Shown here piece by piece: positions 11,190-22,205 of a stretch of 64,000 nt of DNA; the stretch's first letter is position 1, and each line of letters begins with the position of its first letter. This DNA is from Varanus komodoensis (lineage: Eukaryota > Chordata > Lepidosauria > Squamata > Varanidae). The stretch lies in assembly GCF_004798865.1 (NCBI RefSeq), contig NW_025335568.1:52232618-52296617 (forward strand), in the 5' to 3' direction. The notes under the pieces were generated by a model that saw nothing but the letters and a program-made list of their open reading frames with translations, was not told the origin of the DNA and did not search any database. The translations under genes and the position numbers were made by a program.

Positions 11190-11935
11190 ATTTGCCAAGT
11201 CATTGTATCTTCATTAGGCTTGGTGTCTTTGCACTACATGTTCTACTAGCAGCTGTGCAGTCATTAATGAAGCATCATCTACTCTTGTGATTTTTCTGCT
11301 AGTGTAATGCTGGGGCACAGTCTGATTATAAAGATTATAACCTCCCAAATGCAAGTGCTTGAACATAACCAATTCAGGGCAGAAGAAGAGGCTGAGGCAA
11401 TCTTGGCCTCCCCATCCACCTGTCCTGCCTTTTTGTTAGATGGGTTTTTTTTGCCCATTTAGCAAAAGTATTTCAGAGAGGGGAGGAAAGGAGATTAAGG
11501 AAGCCTCAGCACAGGTCCTGTCTTGGTCACTCCTATCCCCTCCCCTCCATGCTCACTGAAACCATCTCTTTTACCCCTCTCCAAGGCTGCATTCATGACC
11601 CCAGAGAGGCAGCTGCCATGATTCTTTCTATGTCAGCTGCAAGAAGAAGTGGAAGGTGGGTTCAGAACTCTGATTTGTTCCTCCAAGGTCTAAACACCAT
11701 CTGGGAATTTGATATATCCTGTAGCACCACAAAGTCTAGATCTCCAGTGGACCCGAGATAACTTACATTGTAGTGTTTGTTTGGGGATGGGAGTTGCTAA
11801 CATTGTTTGAGTATTTAAAAAATCTAAATCATCTTGGCAGAATGATAGTATACAAATGTATTAAAAATGAATAATTATTAGCAGATGATTTTCTGTACAA
11901 TAAATATCTGCATCATTATAAATTAGCATCTAATA
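11190..11935. other. Unassigned stretch
   Basis: No coding or repeat signal recognised between the small duplication and the mariner mini-element. Confidence 0.5.
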
Positions 11936-11940
11936 ATATA

Positions 11941-12182
11941 CAGGGGGTGCAAAAGTAGGTATACAGTTATAAGAGTTATACAGAGTTCCTCACCCATGCC
12001 AAATTGTGCTTGAGTGTAGAAACTAGACTACAGGAATGTGTAAATGCTGAAGGCTGGCAATTTGAGCACTTAAGAGATTGTACTTAATTGCAATTTGTAC
12101 GTCATCCTTATTGTGACTTAATAAAGCTATTGTGTGTTTTTTTTCATAATAAAAACTGTATACCTACTTTTGCACCCCTCTG
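11941..12182 (+). mobile_element. Mariner-type mini-element (242 bp) with TA duplications
   Basis: The element starts CAGGGGGTGCAAAAGTAGGT and ends with the near-perfect inverted copy; the inverted repeats reach about 28 bp. TA dinucleotides flank both ends (11939-11940 and 12183-12184), as expected for Tc1/mariner insertion. It is far too short to be autonomous, since full elements are about 1.3 kb. It keeps the codons of the transposase C-terminus, so it looks like an internal-deletion derivative of a real mariner. Confidence 0.9.
11983..12087 (+). pseudogene. C-terminal remnant of a mariner transposase
   Basis: Inside the mini-element, 34 open codons read EFLTHAKLCLSVETRLQ then ECVNAEGWQFEHLRDCT and a stop. 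Mariner transposases commonly end with a motif of the type CV.A.GGHFEHLL, so this is the very end of the protein. The DNA-binding and DDD catalytic parts are missing; no product is expected. Confidence 0.75.
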
Positions 12183-12424
12183 TATGTAAAGCTAATTCCA
12201 GAGTTCCTTGGATTGCTTCCTTCATTTAAAAATGAGGATAAGTATTTACATAGGGCAATTTTGATGTCCAACGGACTGGCATTAAGAGAATGTGAACAGT
12301 CACTTGATTGGCTCTGGACTATTCCCAAGCCCCCTGCCCCCTTTTTTTCCTTTCTTCCAAGCATGGCCAGATTTTCATGCCACTATTTTCTAGCTCAATA
12401 TGTATGCAAATTCTCAGTATGTAT

Positions 12425-12480
12425 GCATAGAAAACTGTTTTATACTGAGTCAGACCAAAGGCCTATCTAACCCATTATGA
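12425..12480 (-). mobile_element. tRNA-Ala-like SINE, 3' fragment
   Basis: On the minus strand TAGATAGGCCTTTGGTCTGA then CTCAGTATAAAACAG is the 3' end of the SINE whose fuller copies lie at 20448-20640 and 50779-50955. Confidence 0.6.
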
Positions 12481-12489
12481 CTAAATGTC

Positions 12490-15005
12490 TGGGAATGAAC
12501 TAAGGCAAAAAAGCCTTCAAAGTTTCAATGTTTGATTATCCAGATGTTGCATAAAGGGCTGAAGGAATGAACAAAACAATAAAATTAAAGGGTATACTAT
12601 ACATTGGTACTATGGAAGTATATACATACTCTGTGGCATTTCTGTAGGCAACCTTTTGACCCATTGATTTATCAGGTTCTGATCATGAAATGGATGATTC
12701 CAGCTAATAATCAAATAATCAAATAGATCAACAAATAGATGATACCAGAAGAAACTGTGGAACCAATTATATTGTTTAGCATTATAGCTAGCATCTGTAC
12801 ACTGCCTGCATGATAAATAAGGCAGCTGCAGGTACTAGAATTTCAAACTTGTTCAGCTAGTGTGGATGACTCTGTGAACTCTTTGCTGGATCCACTGCTG
12901 TTGTAGGAGAAACTTTTGTCACTAGCCATGTGTTGCCAGTTCTCAACTAGGGATGGGGAAAAATTTGTTCAGTTCACATTTGAGCAAAATTTTATCTTAA
13001 TTTCACACATTTTAACCATTATGTACACTGTAACTCAGTCATCCCTTGAATTCAGGCTTTTCAGAATTTTGCAAAGGAGTTCTTCAGTCAAGAAATGTGT
13101 ACAAAATGGGTAGGTGAGAGGAAAGCACACACTAAAATGCAAATATGCATGGCAATAGCATTCCGGTGTTCTAGAAATATTTGCCAAAATATGTAAATTA
13201 AGCAGAAGTAGAAATTAGGAGAGATGTGCACAAAAAATGTGTATTAACGTTCATGCACACTTCAAAAAAATCTCAGCATTTGGAATAAACCACATTTAAG
13301 ATTGGCAGAATTCTCAACATTTAGGATGATCTTCATTTAAGAATGAAGAATAAGAAACTGATTTGTACATTCTTACTCCTACTTATTCTTCCTGCAGCAC
13401 TTGTACAACCATTATTTATGTCCAAATTAGCAGGGGAGGTTTTGCATATTAGAGGTGAGAAAGAGAAACAGCTCCTTCCAGTTCTTTTGTGTAGCATGTT
13501 ATTTGCCTGCTAGTTTGATACAAAGCAATGTAAGAACTGCCTTGCTAGTTCGACCCAAGTTTTTTCCCAAAGGTCACAGAACTGGCCTTACTATGAGACA
13601 GAGTGAAGCCATTGTCATGAAACAACAGCAAATTGATATTTATTATTGCATCTATACTGGCATAGCTGTGGAGAGATGCTTATGGAATTTTCTTAACAGT
13701 ACATAGTGAAATAATGTAGCTGGCTTTGGAAACTATGCACCTTGACTTGGGTGGGTAGGGAGCACTATTTGCTGTTGCGCCTCAAAGCAGCAAAACATCT
13801 TGGGCTTGTCATGGCCCCTAGGGAGCTTCAAAAAGAGCACAGGGCCACAGGAGCACAAACAGATTTTAACTTCATTTGCTGTTTGTTTGTTTGTTTAACT
13901 TTGGTTTTGCACTAATAGTCCTGTACGACTAATATTATTCAGGAGCATTTCTGGGCAATCAGGGAGAACTCACCTCTCCCTCTGTTATCGGCTCAAACTT
14001 CATTTATTCATTCATTAGATTTGTTTAATGAAACACCCATTACATCAGGCTAACTTTAGCTTCAGGTGCACAAGTCAATGGCTATTATTGTGGCAACTGA
14101 TTCCTAGGATCAGACAGCCTAGGCCCTGGTTTAAAGTAGCATATATACGTATGTGCTCTCTACTTCTTCACAAGTGCAATGTGATACCCTTGCCATACTG
14201 TGACTTTAATGGAATCAAATATGCACTGTTAATATTATACGAATTGGCAATTTCCCTATTTTTATGCCACATTTTTAGCACTTAAAATCCAGCTTCTGAT
14301 TTACCAGATTTTTTGCAAAGGATCTGCACTTAGGGGGAAAAACGGTTTTTACTAAATGATATGCAATTTCAGCCTTTTTGCACAAAGATATATTAACCAA
14401 AAAAATCCCCCATCTCTTCTATTTCCAAACCAAGTTGCAGGAGGGAAACTTCCCCAGCAGGCATTTCTGAAGGTTTTGTTGTGTCTTTTGCTTGCATAAC
14501 TGGCAGAGGCAGGTGAGAGTCTGCTGGGAACAATTTTTAAAAGTAATTTCTGAAAACTTGAATCCTATTGCTCCCACTTATAACAAAATATCTGAGTGCC
14601 TTCCAGGCTGTTCCAAGAATTTCTCCCATTGTTTCAAAAAGCCAAAAACTGCAACTTTATGTAAATAAGGTTATCAAACTCTCAAAAATGCATTTATATG
14701 GTAGCAAAGGCATAAATACAAAGAAAATTAAAATACTTGTCGAACTACAGCCAAGGTAATAAAAAACTACATTACTCTTTCTTATTTGGACTGCACACAT
14801 GCCTTTAAATAATTTGCTGTCACCCAACAAGTTTACTTCCAGTGCAGATTGCCAACCTGTTAAGCACCAAGACTCAGTGTAGGGATATAATAATTTGCTA
14901 GCAGGGCAGAGTCAGACCTGGACCTCAGACCTAGCCTTATAGATGGGTGAGCTGGAGGCTTGCCCTTGCTAGGAAACTGAAAGTCAGGGATCAAACAACA
15001 GGTGA
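12490..15005. other. Mostly unassigned stretch
   Basis: From about 12949 to 13330 the sequence starts CTAGGGATGGGGAAAA and is T- and A-rich, resembling a common lizard repeat that begins CTAGGGATGTGCA; the reverse of 46380-46740 begins similarly. Beyond that nothing was recognised. Open frames of up to 85 codons show no motif. Confidence 0.4.
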
Positions 15006-15014
15006 TAACCTACA

Positions 15015-15325
15015 TTCAAGGGCTAAATATGGGCTAAGTGTGGGTTGTTGCTGAATTGTGGGTTATTATGTAGTCTGAATCCAGCTGCACCAAAAAGCCA
15101 AGGCTTGTTAACCATGAACAGAACATACCAAGCCTTTGGGCTGATGGGCAAGGCAGAAATAAATAAAATAAAATAAAAGGATGGCTTGTTGTAGGGCTAT
15201 GAACTGAGAGTTGATCACCATGATTTGTTATCTCAGCTGGGTTCAGATAACACATTGAATGATAATCCACCCAAGTTTGGGTTATCATGTTGGCTGAGCC
15301 CAGTCATTATTTGTTGAGTATTCTA
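15015..15325. repeat. Unnamed GGGTTCAGA-type repeat, copy 2
   Basis: Blocks AAGGCTTGTTAACCATGAA, then CATGATTTGTTATCTCAGCT, GGGTTCAGATAACACA and GGTTATCATGTTGGCTGA follow the same order as in 6060-6330. At 15140-15178 it is interrupted by GGGCAAGGCAGAAATAAATA and an AAAATA run, which looks like a tiny LINE tail. Confidence 0.5.
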
Positions 15326-15374
15326 TGTAGACTGAAAGAAATGAGACAGCATCTGTATCTTTTTCTTCTAAGTT

Positions 15375-15450
15375 TTCTTCTTACCATTTTAAGCCTACTC
15401 AGAAGTGAACAGGACTTCTTTATGTCTATTCATTGATAAGCAGGACTGAA
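15375..15450. repeat. Fragment of an AATCCTATGCA-type lizard repeat
   Basis: AAGCCTACTCAGAAGTGAAC with AGGACTTCTTTATGTCTATT resembles the phrase 'CTACTCAGAAGTAAGTCCCA' common in lizard DNA. The family is unassigned; see 3316-3410 and 63640-63725. Confidence 0.35.
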
Positions 15451-15809
15451 TCATTCAGTAACATTTTCAAACAACGCCCCAAACACCCTGCTGGTGCTTG
15501 TCTACCCACAAATAAGTAGTTGTACACCTTGAGTTTGTGCAGCAGCTCTCCTGCCTACATGATGCATAGCTCAAAAATCTTTGCACCAGTTTGTGTTCAC
15601 AGGATACCTACCTTTAAATAATCTGTTGCAGGATTGGGAAAGATGATGTATCTGGCAGGCTAGAGGTTCAAATCCCTGCTTTAAAGCATGCTTTTTTTCC
15701 AGTTTCCAGTTTGATGCTGAATCCTTCTAAAAACCAGCAAAATAGGGCTTTGTTTTGAGGTGACACTTCCAAGCACCATAAGCATACAAATGCAATCAAC
15801 ACTATAAAT

Positions 15810-15960
15810 GAGTGATCTTCCAACCTCTTTGGATCCATGGGCACATTTGGGACTTGAGAAACCGCTGTGGGCACAACCACAAAATGGCTGTGATGTTCAT
15901 TTAAAATACTTATTGGCTGTCTTAAGGGCACAATTGGCACATGTGGTCCTGGCTAGTCAA
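15810..15960. repeat. Possible hAT-type non-autonomous element
   Basis: GATCTTCCAACCTCTTTGGA, then TCCATGGGCACATTTGGGAC and CACAACCACAAAATGGCTGT, resembles a reptile repeat that opens with a 'TTCCCAAACTTTTGGGGATC' phrase. The ends were not located. Confidence 0.35.
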
Positions 15961-15964
15961 AAGA

Positions 15965-17460
15965 GGTTGTGGGGGGAGAAATGCTGAAGTTAGAGCCTGG
16001 AAATTGGGGGAAACTGCAAGACAGTAAATGGAAGAGAAAAAACAAAGCTAGAAGTTAGGAAGAAGAGAAAGATGGTGGGTAGTGATATAGAAGTGAAACA
16101 AATAGTGAGAAAAGGGGTTGTATGGAGAGAAATAGCTGAGCTAGAGGTTGGAAGTGGAGAAAGAAGAGAGAAAGCAAAAGGAAATGGTCTGTGTGGAGGG
16201 AGAAGGAGGGATGGATCCAGGATGCAGTTCTTTCCTACCCACTGAACAGCTGATCAGTGGCAGGTTCAGGAATAAGGAGAAAAGTTTTTGAAGGTTTTTA
16301 AAACCAAAAATAACTTTTTGAAGGGGGCCAAGAGTGGTGGGTGACATGCACTAGAAAATAAAAGCTATAAATAAATTGTGGGGGGAGGATTGCTGAAGGC
16401 ATTCTTTGTTCTGTGTGCATTTTATCCTAGGGCCAGGCTATGGACACAATTAGCAAGTATAATCTTTATAAGTGTATGTCTTTTGCAGCTGGCACTGACT
16501 GGCATATCTTGGGGTTCTACTTAAAAAAAAAAGTAAGACTGTCAAGCCTGAATCCTGCATACCTATGAAAGAGTTAACCAGGTAAGTCACATCTGATTTA
16601 GCATGCATTAAAATTAATAGGACAATTCACACCTCAGAGGCATTGCCTCAGGGTGTCTGCCAATTCAGGCAGCTGCTTACTTCTGCATCACTTCATTTGG
16701 ATATTTTGAAAGTTTTCCTTGCTGTAACCCCAACAGTTAATATACTTATGTTCCTCTGCAGTTCCTAGCTAGTTATAGCCTCCATCCGAGGTCCATATTG
16801 ACAAAGGATGATGATTAGGGCCAGAAAATAATGTCGATATCAGTTTCTTCCAGGTTCTCATTTTTCCAGTCTTAAATTTGGCTTGTCCTGTTTGCATTTA
16901 AAATTTAAAAAAATGTACAGACATTCCAATGCAATATTGTGTATGTTTTTTACATATACATTTTTGCAAGCACTTTATCAGTATATATATACTGTGTGTG
17001 ATATTTTCAGTAATGTATGCATTGTTGTGCATACTTTCTTCTAACTACTGGAGAAATTCAGAAAAGTATGAATACTGAAGGAAAACTGTATTTCAGTTCA
17101 GATATTGGTTTGAGAAGTGCTTATTAGTCAAAATTCTCCCTCCCTAAGGAAGAGCCACCTTTGAAATAATTGAGGGGCACTACCATCAAAGCCTCTTGTG
17201 GCTTCATACTGTCTGTGGAGACAGTAACATCATAACAGAAATGGATTTCTTATTTATGTAGGACTACAACATATAGTTTTAAGTAGTCCATATTGGTCTA
17301 TCCAAGATCCATTTTATATCTGAAATGCCGTTTGAAGGGTTGGAAGTAGACTGGATGTGTTTGCACATCAGAACAACTAGCCCTGGCAATAGTCCGCAGT
17401 GATTTGCCTGTGCATAACCCATGATGCACCCAACAGACAATTCGCTCCCTTGGCAGGACT
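15965..17460. other. Unassigned stretch
   Basis: A purine-rich segment (GGAGAGAAA, AGAAGAGAAAGATGG) spans about 15960-16350. The rest shows no gene or named repeat. Confidence 0.5.
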
Positions 17461-17464
17461 GACC

Positions 17465-17467
<3 letters not shown>

Positions 17468-17498
<31 letters not shown>

Positions 17499-17515
17499 TC
17501 CTCCTTCTCCTTCTA
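17468..17515. repeat. (CTG)9 microsatellite running into CTC/CTT triplets
   Basis: Nine CTG units at 17468-17494 are followed by CTC and CTT triplets. On the plus strand the frame would be poly-Leu and on the minus strand poly-Ala, but neither frame has a family motif, so this is not called as coding. Confidence 0.95.
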
Positions 17516-17570
17516 CAATTTCACCCACCCTTGTGCAGTTTTGTGGGTGTGGAAATAGGGGGTACCTGGT

Positions 17571-17620
17571 GGCAATGTCCAACCTGGTACCCAACGTGGG
17601 TACCCAACCTGGTCATTGCC
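17571..17620. repeat. 50-bp two-tier imperfect palindrome
   Basis: GGCAATG (17571-17577) pairs with CATTGCC (17614-17620). Inside, GGTACCCA (17586-17593) pairs with TGGGTACC (17597-17604) around a 3-nt ACG loop. The repeated word CCAACCTGG also appears as a direct repeat in the arms. Confidence 0.9.
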
Positions 17621-17629
17621 CCAGAGAAG

Positions 17630-18310
17630 CTGCAGGTGCGTTTCTTTTTTCACTTGGGCTCACAATTGTGGCAGTAATGGGGGAAATCCAGTGCCCACTG
17701 CCTCCAAGTGCCACTTGGGCATTTTGAGAGCTGCTGGCGCTGGTGGGTGCTCAGTTACACTTAGCAAGAGTGTCAAGGGGGTTTTGCCACCTTTGCCAAG
17801 TAAGTCGGTAGCTGTTCTCCAGTAGCTTTGATGGGGTCACTTGTGCAGGTAACGGAGCTGAGATTTCGAAGGGTGTAGTGCATGTATATTGTTAACATCA
17901 ATATTAGTGTAGGACAACTGACAGGTAGGTAGCAGATTTGGACTCCTTCTCCATCTCCCTCTGTTAGCTTCTCTCGACAGAGGAGGCTGTTCAGCAGGAG
18001 ATTCATTATCTCCTCAGAGTGAGATTGGGATGCAAAAGGAATGTTTGCTACCGGGACAACATTGGGCTGAGACCTTTGTACCTGCTGTATATTTTCTTCT
18101 GAATAAACTCTCCTTTGCTTTTGAAATGGTGTGTGTTTGTGCATGTGTGCAAATGCAAGGCTAGGGTGTGTTCCCTTCTGGCACTACATGTTAAACCCCA
18201 GCAAAAGGTCCAAACCTTTCAAGAGAATATGGAGGGCAAGCACCTCCTCTTGAGCTGCATTGCTTCCCGAGAATAACTGCCATAATAAGGGCAGCAACAA
18301 AAGACCTAGG
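17630..18310. other. Unassigned stretch
   Basis: No recognisable gene or repeat before the RTE LINE. A 123-codon minus-strand open frame at 17773-18144 has no known motif. Confidence 0.5.
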
Positions 18311-18319
18311 AAAGATAAT

Positions 18320-18745
18320 CATGTACAAGGATCAAGGCCGAGGTCATCCACATTATTGTATTCCTGATCACTTTTTATTTGTGTGAAAGTTGGGCAGTGA
18401 AGAGAGCTGCCAAGAAGAAAATCAATGCATTTGAAACATGGTGCAGGAGGGGAGCTTTGCAAATAGTTTGGACTGACAGAAAGATGAACAAGTGAGCCTA
18501 GATCAAATCAAGTCAGAATATGCCCTGAATGAATACTGTCCTACTTCAGGCACATCATGGAAGGTGAGACTCACTGGAGAAGACAATCATGCATGGGAAA
18601 TTTGAAGGCAAAAGAAGAAGAAGACCAAATATGAGGTGGATCAGTTCCATACAAGAAGCTGCAGCTTTAAGTTTCAAGACCTGAGCAGGGCTGTCAAGGA
18701 CAGAACATTCTGGAGGGAGGTCACTCGTATAGTCTCCATAACCCT
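18320..18745 (+). mobile_element. RTE-clade LINE, C-terminal coding part (left of a nested insertion)
   Basis: The plus strand reads FVCESWAVKRAAKKKINAFE, TWCRRGALQIVWTDRK, then KGKRRRRPNMRWISSIQEAA-like text and LSRAVKDRTFWREVT-like text across small frame changes. This is the post-RT end of an RTE LINE (CESWT.KK...FE.WC.RR.LR..W). The same end recurs at 50955-51165. Confidence 0.7.
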
Positions 18746-19183
18746 CTTCCCATATGAAGCTACTTCGCCCCTTAGATGATCATCTGAGGTCCTTCAGAAG
18801 GAGCCCCCTTCTCAAAAAATAAGGAGGGTAGCTACAAGAAGAAGGTGCTTTTCAGGAGTGGCACCCTGACTTTGTAATGAGTTCTCCAGAGAGGTTCACC
18901 AGGCACCCTCTTTGTATGCTTTTTGATGCCAGGCAAAGACCTTTTTATTTTACAGATATTTTAATTGTCTGGTTTTAATAGTGATATATTTTAATACAGA
19001 GTATGGAAATGCTTTTTATGCAATTGTAGGTTCTGTTATAATGCAACATGGGTGTGCTTTTATTGCTATGTGATTAAGGGTTTAATATTGTGTTTTTAAT
19101 GTTTTATATAGTCTTTTATATATTTTCATTGTCTGTAACCCATCCAGGGAGCCATGTGGCTAAGAATCAAATCAATAAATGAA
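18745..19183 (+). mobile_element. L2-like LINE 3' end nested in the RTE LINE
   Basis: VATRRRCFSGVAP-like text with AGGAGTGGCACCCTGACTTT, then GAGGTTCACCAGGCACCCTC and GGCAAAGACCTTTTTATTTT, parallels the L2-like copies at 336 and 3767. It ends with CTGTAACCCATCCAGGGAGC and AATCAAATCAATAAATGAAA. It is more diverged than the other two copies. Confidence 0.65.
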
Positions 19184-19242
19184 AAGTCAAGAACAACTTG
19201 GTGGCATTTCATAACAACTACTACTACTACTACTATTACCGC
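19184..19242 (+). mobile_element. RTE LINE 3' tail (right of the nested insertion)
   Basis: GTCAAGAACAACTTGGTGGC then ATTTCATAACAACTACTACT resembles the RTE 3' end (of the type 'GTCGACAACGACTTGATGGC' followed by AACAAC). The (ACT)n run at about 19216-19238 would be the tail of that LINE. Confidence 0.55.
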
Positions 19243-19249
19243 ACTAAGG

Positions 19250-20440
19250 ATGACTAATCCATAACGTACTGTTCTCATATGCATGAAAGTTACACCTTTT
19301 CTAGAAGGATGGTGCTACTGAAGGAGGTAAAACCCTGCGGCCTGTTCCTTTTCCACTGCACAATGGTTCAGTGCGTCTTCAGCCCCTCCAGCTTCAGTTT
19401 GGCAAGAACTATTGTGCTCCCATCCTGCTCATGGGTTGTCCACGCACATGCAGTTGACCACTGCGGTAACAGAATGCATGACTAGGTAGGCCTTTGGATC
19501 TGATCCAGCACAGCTCTTCTTATTTCATTCCTACATTTCTATACTGCCCTGTGACAGCAGGAGTCCCACCTCTTCCTACTTCTGGGATGTCAAAATCCTT
19601 ACCAGCTCTCTTCATGCAACTGGGAAGTATGTGTTGTTTCAGGAGCTCAGGGAGAATTCCCAGTTCTTCCTGCTCGCCTTGATACCTGTGCTGAATCACA
19701 TCTTTCAATCTATGGGGCTTCTGAACTCAGACCCAGCAGAGATCACTCTATTTGCTCCAAGCTTACTCCATGCCTGCTTTCTGGACATACAAATAGAGAC
19801 TATTCCCTGTTTTACTGAGGCCTCCTCCCATCATTTCTCCAGATACCAGTCAATACCCAGGTCACCTATAAGGATGTGGATGTGTGCTCCTTTCCCCACC
19901 TAAATAGTTCCACACCACAGGTTACCAGTAAACAAAAAGACTTTATTTACCACTTGAAACTAAGTCTAAATTAGTGACCTCACTGCATTAGAAAAAAATT
20001 AATTTTCCAGATGCAACCCAGCCTCCAGTACATTCCTATTCTCCTTCCATTCCCCTTCCCTCAGGAAAAACACCTCTCTGGTAGGGCGAGGCAGAAAACC
20101 ACTGCCCCATCACATAGCCAATATGTCCAGTATAAGCTCTCTGGACAGTTTACAAAACCCTATCAAAAGAATATAACATAATATTACATAAACATACAAA
20201 AAATTAAACAACCCACAGTAAATCCGAAGACCCATGAAAACTATTATGAAATGCTGTGAAATGCCTGAGTGTAGAGGAAATACTTAACCTTGGACTGAAA
20301 AGATGGCAGGGCTGGGGCCAGGCAAACTTTGCTGAAGAGAGTATTCCATAATTAGGGGGTCACCAGCAAGAAGACCGTTTCCTTTATTTTTTAAGGGTCC
20401 GTATATATCTTATGGAAGGGGAAAGATGGGGGGACCATGA
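19250..20440. other. Mostly unassigned stretch
   Basis: A short CR1/SINE-like 3' end (CTTTGGATCTGATCCAGCAC, about 19490-19515) is present. From about 20160 to 20420 the text (GAGAGTATTCCATAATTAGG, then GGTCACCAGCAAGAAGACCG) resembles a lizard interspersed repeat I cannot name. Nothing coding was recognised. Confidence 0.4.
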
Positions 20441-20447
20441 GTATATG

Positions 20448-20640
20448 AAAAGCTGCTGCATCCTGTCAGATGCTTCGTCCATCTAGCCCATTATTGTGTA
20501 CTTGGATTGACAGCAGGTCTCCAGGTTCTCAAAGAGATCTTTCCTGTCTCTTGCTGCCTTTTAAAACTAGAGATGTGAAGGATGCACCTGGGACCTTCTG
20601 AATGCAAAATTTCCTCTCCCTCTCCATCCCCAGGAGGCAA
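20448..20640 (-). mobile_element. tRNA-Ala-like SINE, near full length
   Basis: Read on the minus strand, the order is a tRNA-like head (CAGAAGGTCCCAGGTGCATC), a middle with CTGGAGACCTGCTG, then TAGATGGACGAAGCATCTGA at the 3' end. This matches the plus-strand copy at 50779-50955. It is a common squamate pol III SINE with a LINE-like 3' end. Confidence 0.7.
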
Positions 20641-20734
20641 CCTCCATGAATAACTGTGGTGCACTGACCAGCTGTTCCCTTTTCAGAATTGTGGGGAGGG
20701 ACAAAAGAAATTACCACAGGGGGAGTGAACACAA

Positions 20735-20945
20735 ACAAATTGTGGTATATTGGTTAAAAGGGACTGGAATTCAGATGATCTGGGTCCACTTAGTCATATA
20801 GCTCACTGCAGAACTCTGGGCCAGTCACAGACTCTCAGCCTGACCGATTTTACAGGGTTGTTTTCATGAGAATAAGATTGAAAGAAATGATGTAAGCCAC
20901 CTTGAGTTCATTGAAAGAAAAAAAGGTGGGATACAAATAAATAAA
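20735..20945 (+). mobile_element. tRNA-derived SINE (TGGTGTAGTGGTTAA type), plus-strand member of a tail-to-tail pair
   Basis: The A-box-like TGGTATATTGGTTAAAAG (20742-20759) is followed by GGGCCAGTCACAGACTCTCA, then ACAGGGTTGTTTTCATGAGA, GTAAGCCACCTTGAGTTC and a GGGATACAAATAAATAAATG tail. This is a widespread squamate SINE. Its 3' tail faces the tail of the next copy. Confidence 0.7.
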
Positions 20946-20969
20946 TGTTTCCAAGATTAAACAGCGTGT

Positions 20970-21167
20970 TTTATTTGCTCATTTATTTGATTTATATCTC
21001 AAGGAACCCAAAGAAACTTACATCCTCCTCCTGCTCTCAATCTTATCCTCACAAAAGCAACCCTGTGAGCTAGGCTGGGCTGAGTCTGACTGGCTCAAAG
21101 TCACCCAGTTGGCTCTACGGCTACGCCCCAGTCCGGCACTCTTAACCACTACACTACACTGGTTCTT
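20970..21167 (-). mobile_element. Same SINE family, minus-strand member of the pair
   Basis: Reverse-complemented, it reads AGTGTAGTGTAGTGGTTAAG, then TGCCGGACTGGGGCG, GAGCCAGTCAGACTCAGC, ACAGGGTTGCTTTTGTGAGG and ends in ATATAAATCAAATAAATGAG. Its tail lies about 25 bp from the tail of the plus-strand copy. Confidence 0.75.
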
Positions 21168-21174
21168 TCAATAT

Positions 21175-22195
21175 ACATACTTCATAATAATACTCAGACC
21201 TTCTGAACTGAGGCAGAACTTGGGCTCTCTCCATCTGCCAAGCAGCATCAGGGTAAAGCAGTCTCCTCACCCTGCCAAACACTGAAGCGTCCTCTGCTTA
21301 TGAAAAGGATTCCCACCTAACTTTTTATGTTTTTTTGTTTCACTTAAATGGTTCATTCCACCCCTCTAGCATCTTGGGTTGCATTTTAATACATCTAACA
21401 CACTGCACAATAGAGCAGTCACTGGGGCAAGCAAAAGTGTTCTTTTCATCTTGCTCAGTAATTAAAATGTGTCTTTAAAGTACAAAGGGAATGGGAAAAA
21501 AAGATTTTCCTACAAATATATTGAGGTATGCACAGTTAGTTCATTTGTTCTTTTGTAGAATTTGGTCTTACAGTGTTACAGCAAAAAGGTAACTTGGTCA
21601 ACTCGAGGATTTCCCAAACAGCAATCCTGAGCATTCTGTAAATTGCTGAGGATATTAAATGCTAAGTATAAGGTTACCAGGAAACAATAGCAGCCATTTT
21701 GATCTATGCTTTCCCACAGCTTAAAGTTCTGTGTGAGGCCCAGCTAATTTTGGCTTCAGACACTGACTCAGGAACTGGAAAGTTGGATACCGTGGATAAA
21801 AAAGCAATTTGGCAGGCAGAAGAAAAGCCATTAACCTTCACTCAGTCTTGCTTACTGCAACTGCAGATCATAACAGAAACAGTGGCTTTAGTCTGGATCC
21901 GTAAAAGGTTTTGTTAATAGCAATTCCACTATACTCGGTGATTTTTCTTCCTCTCTATGCTTATATACCTTTAGATAGCTAGATTCCCAATTGTTCTAAG
22001 GCTGACTGTGGGAAGAATAGAAACAGAAGAAATACAAGGAAGCTATACAGAAGCTAGGAGGAAGAAGAACATGGGTTTAGAGTCTACCAACACATGGATG
22101 AGATTACTGACATCACATAGAAAATGACTCAGGCAAGCCAAGGTTTCTGAAGGAGCAGGAAAGGCCTGAAAGCCACGCTGTCAAAACATGTTCAG
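21175..22195. other. Unassigned stretch
   Basis: Nothing recognised; no motif in the short open frames. Confidence 0.5.
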
Positions 22196-22205
22196 TCCTG
22201 GTGAT

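Noticed and set aside
12949-13330. Candidate paired repeat with the reverse of 46380-46740 (both start CTAGGGATG)
   Set aside because: Only the opening dozen bases clearly match; the remainder is too diverged to call by eye.
17298-17677. Open frames with poly-Ala or poly-Leu runs
   Set aside because: The runs are the translation of the CTG microsatellite; neither frame has other features of a gene.
19900-20160. Possible minus-strand LTR or polyadenylated 3' end (AATAAAGTC on the minus strand near 19940)
   Set aside because: No TG...CA ends, flanking duplication or partner copy could be found.
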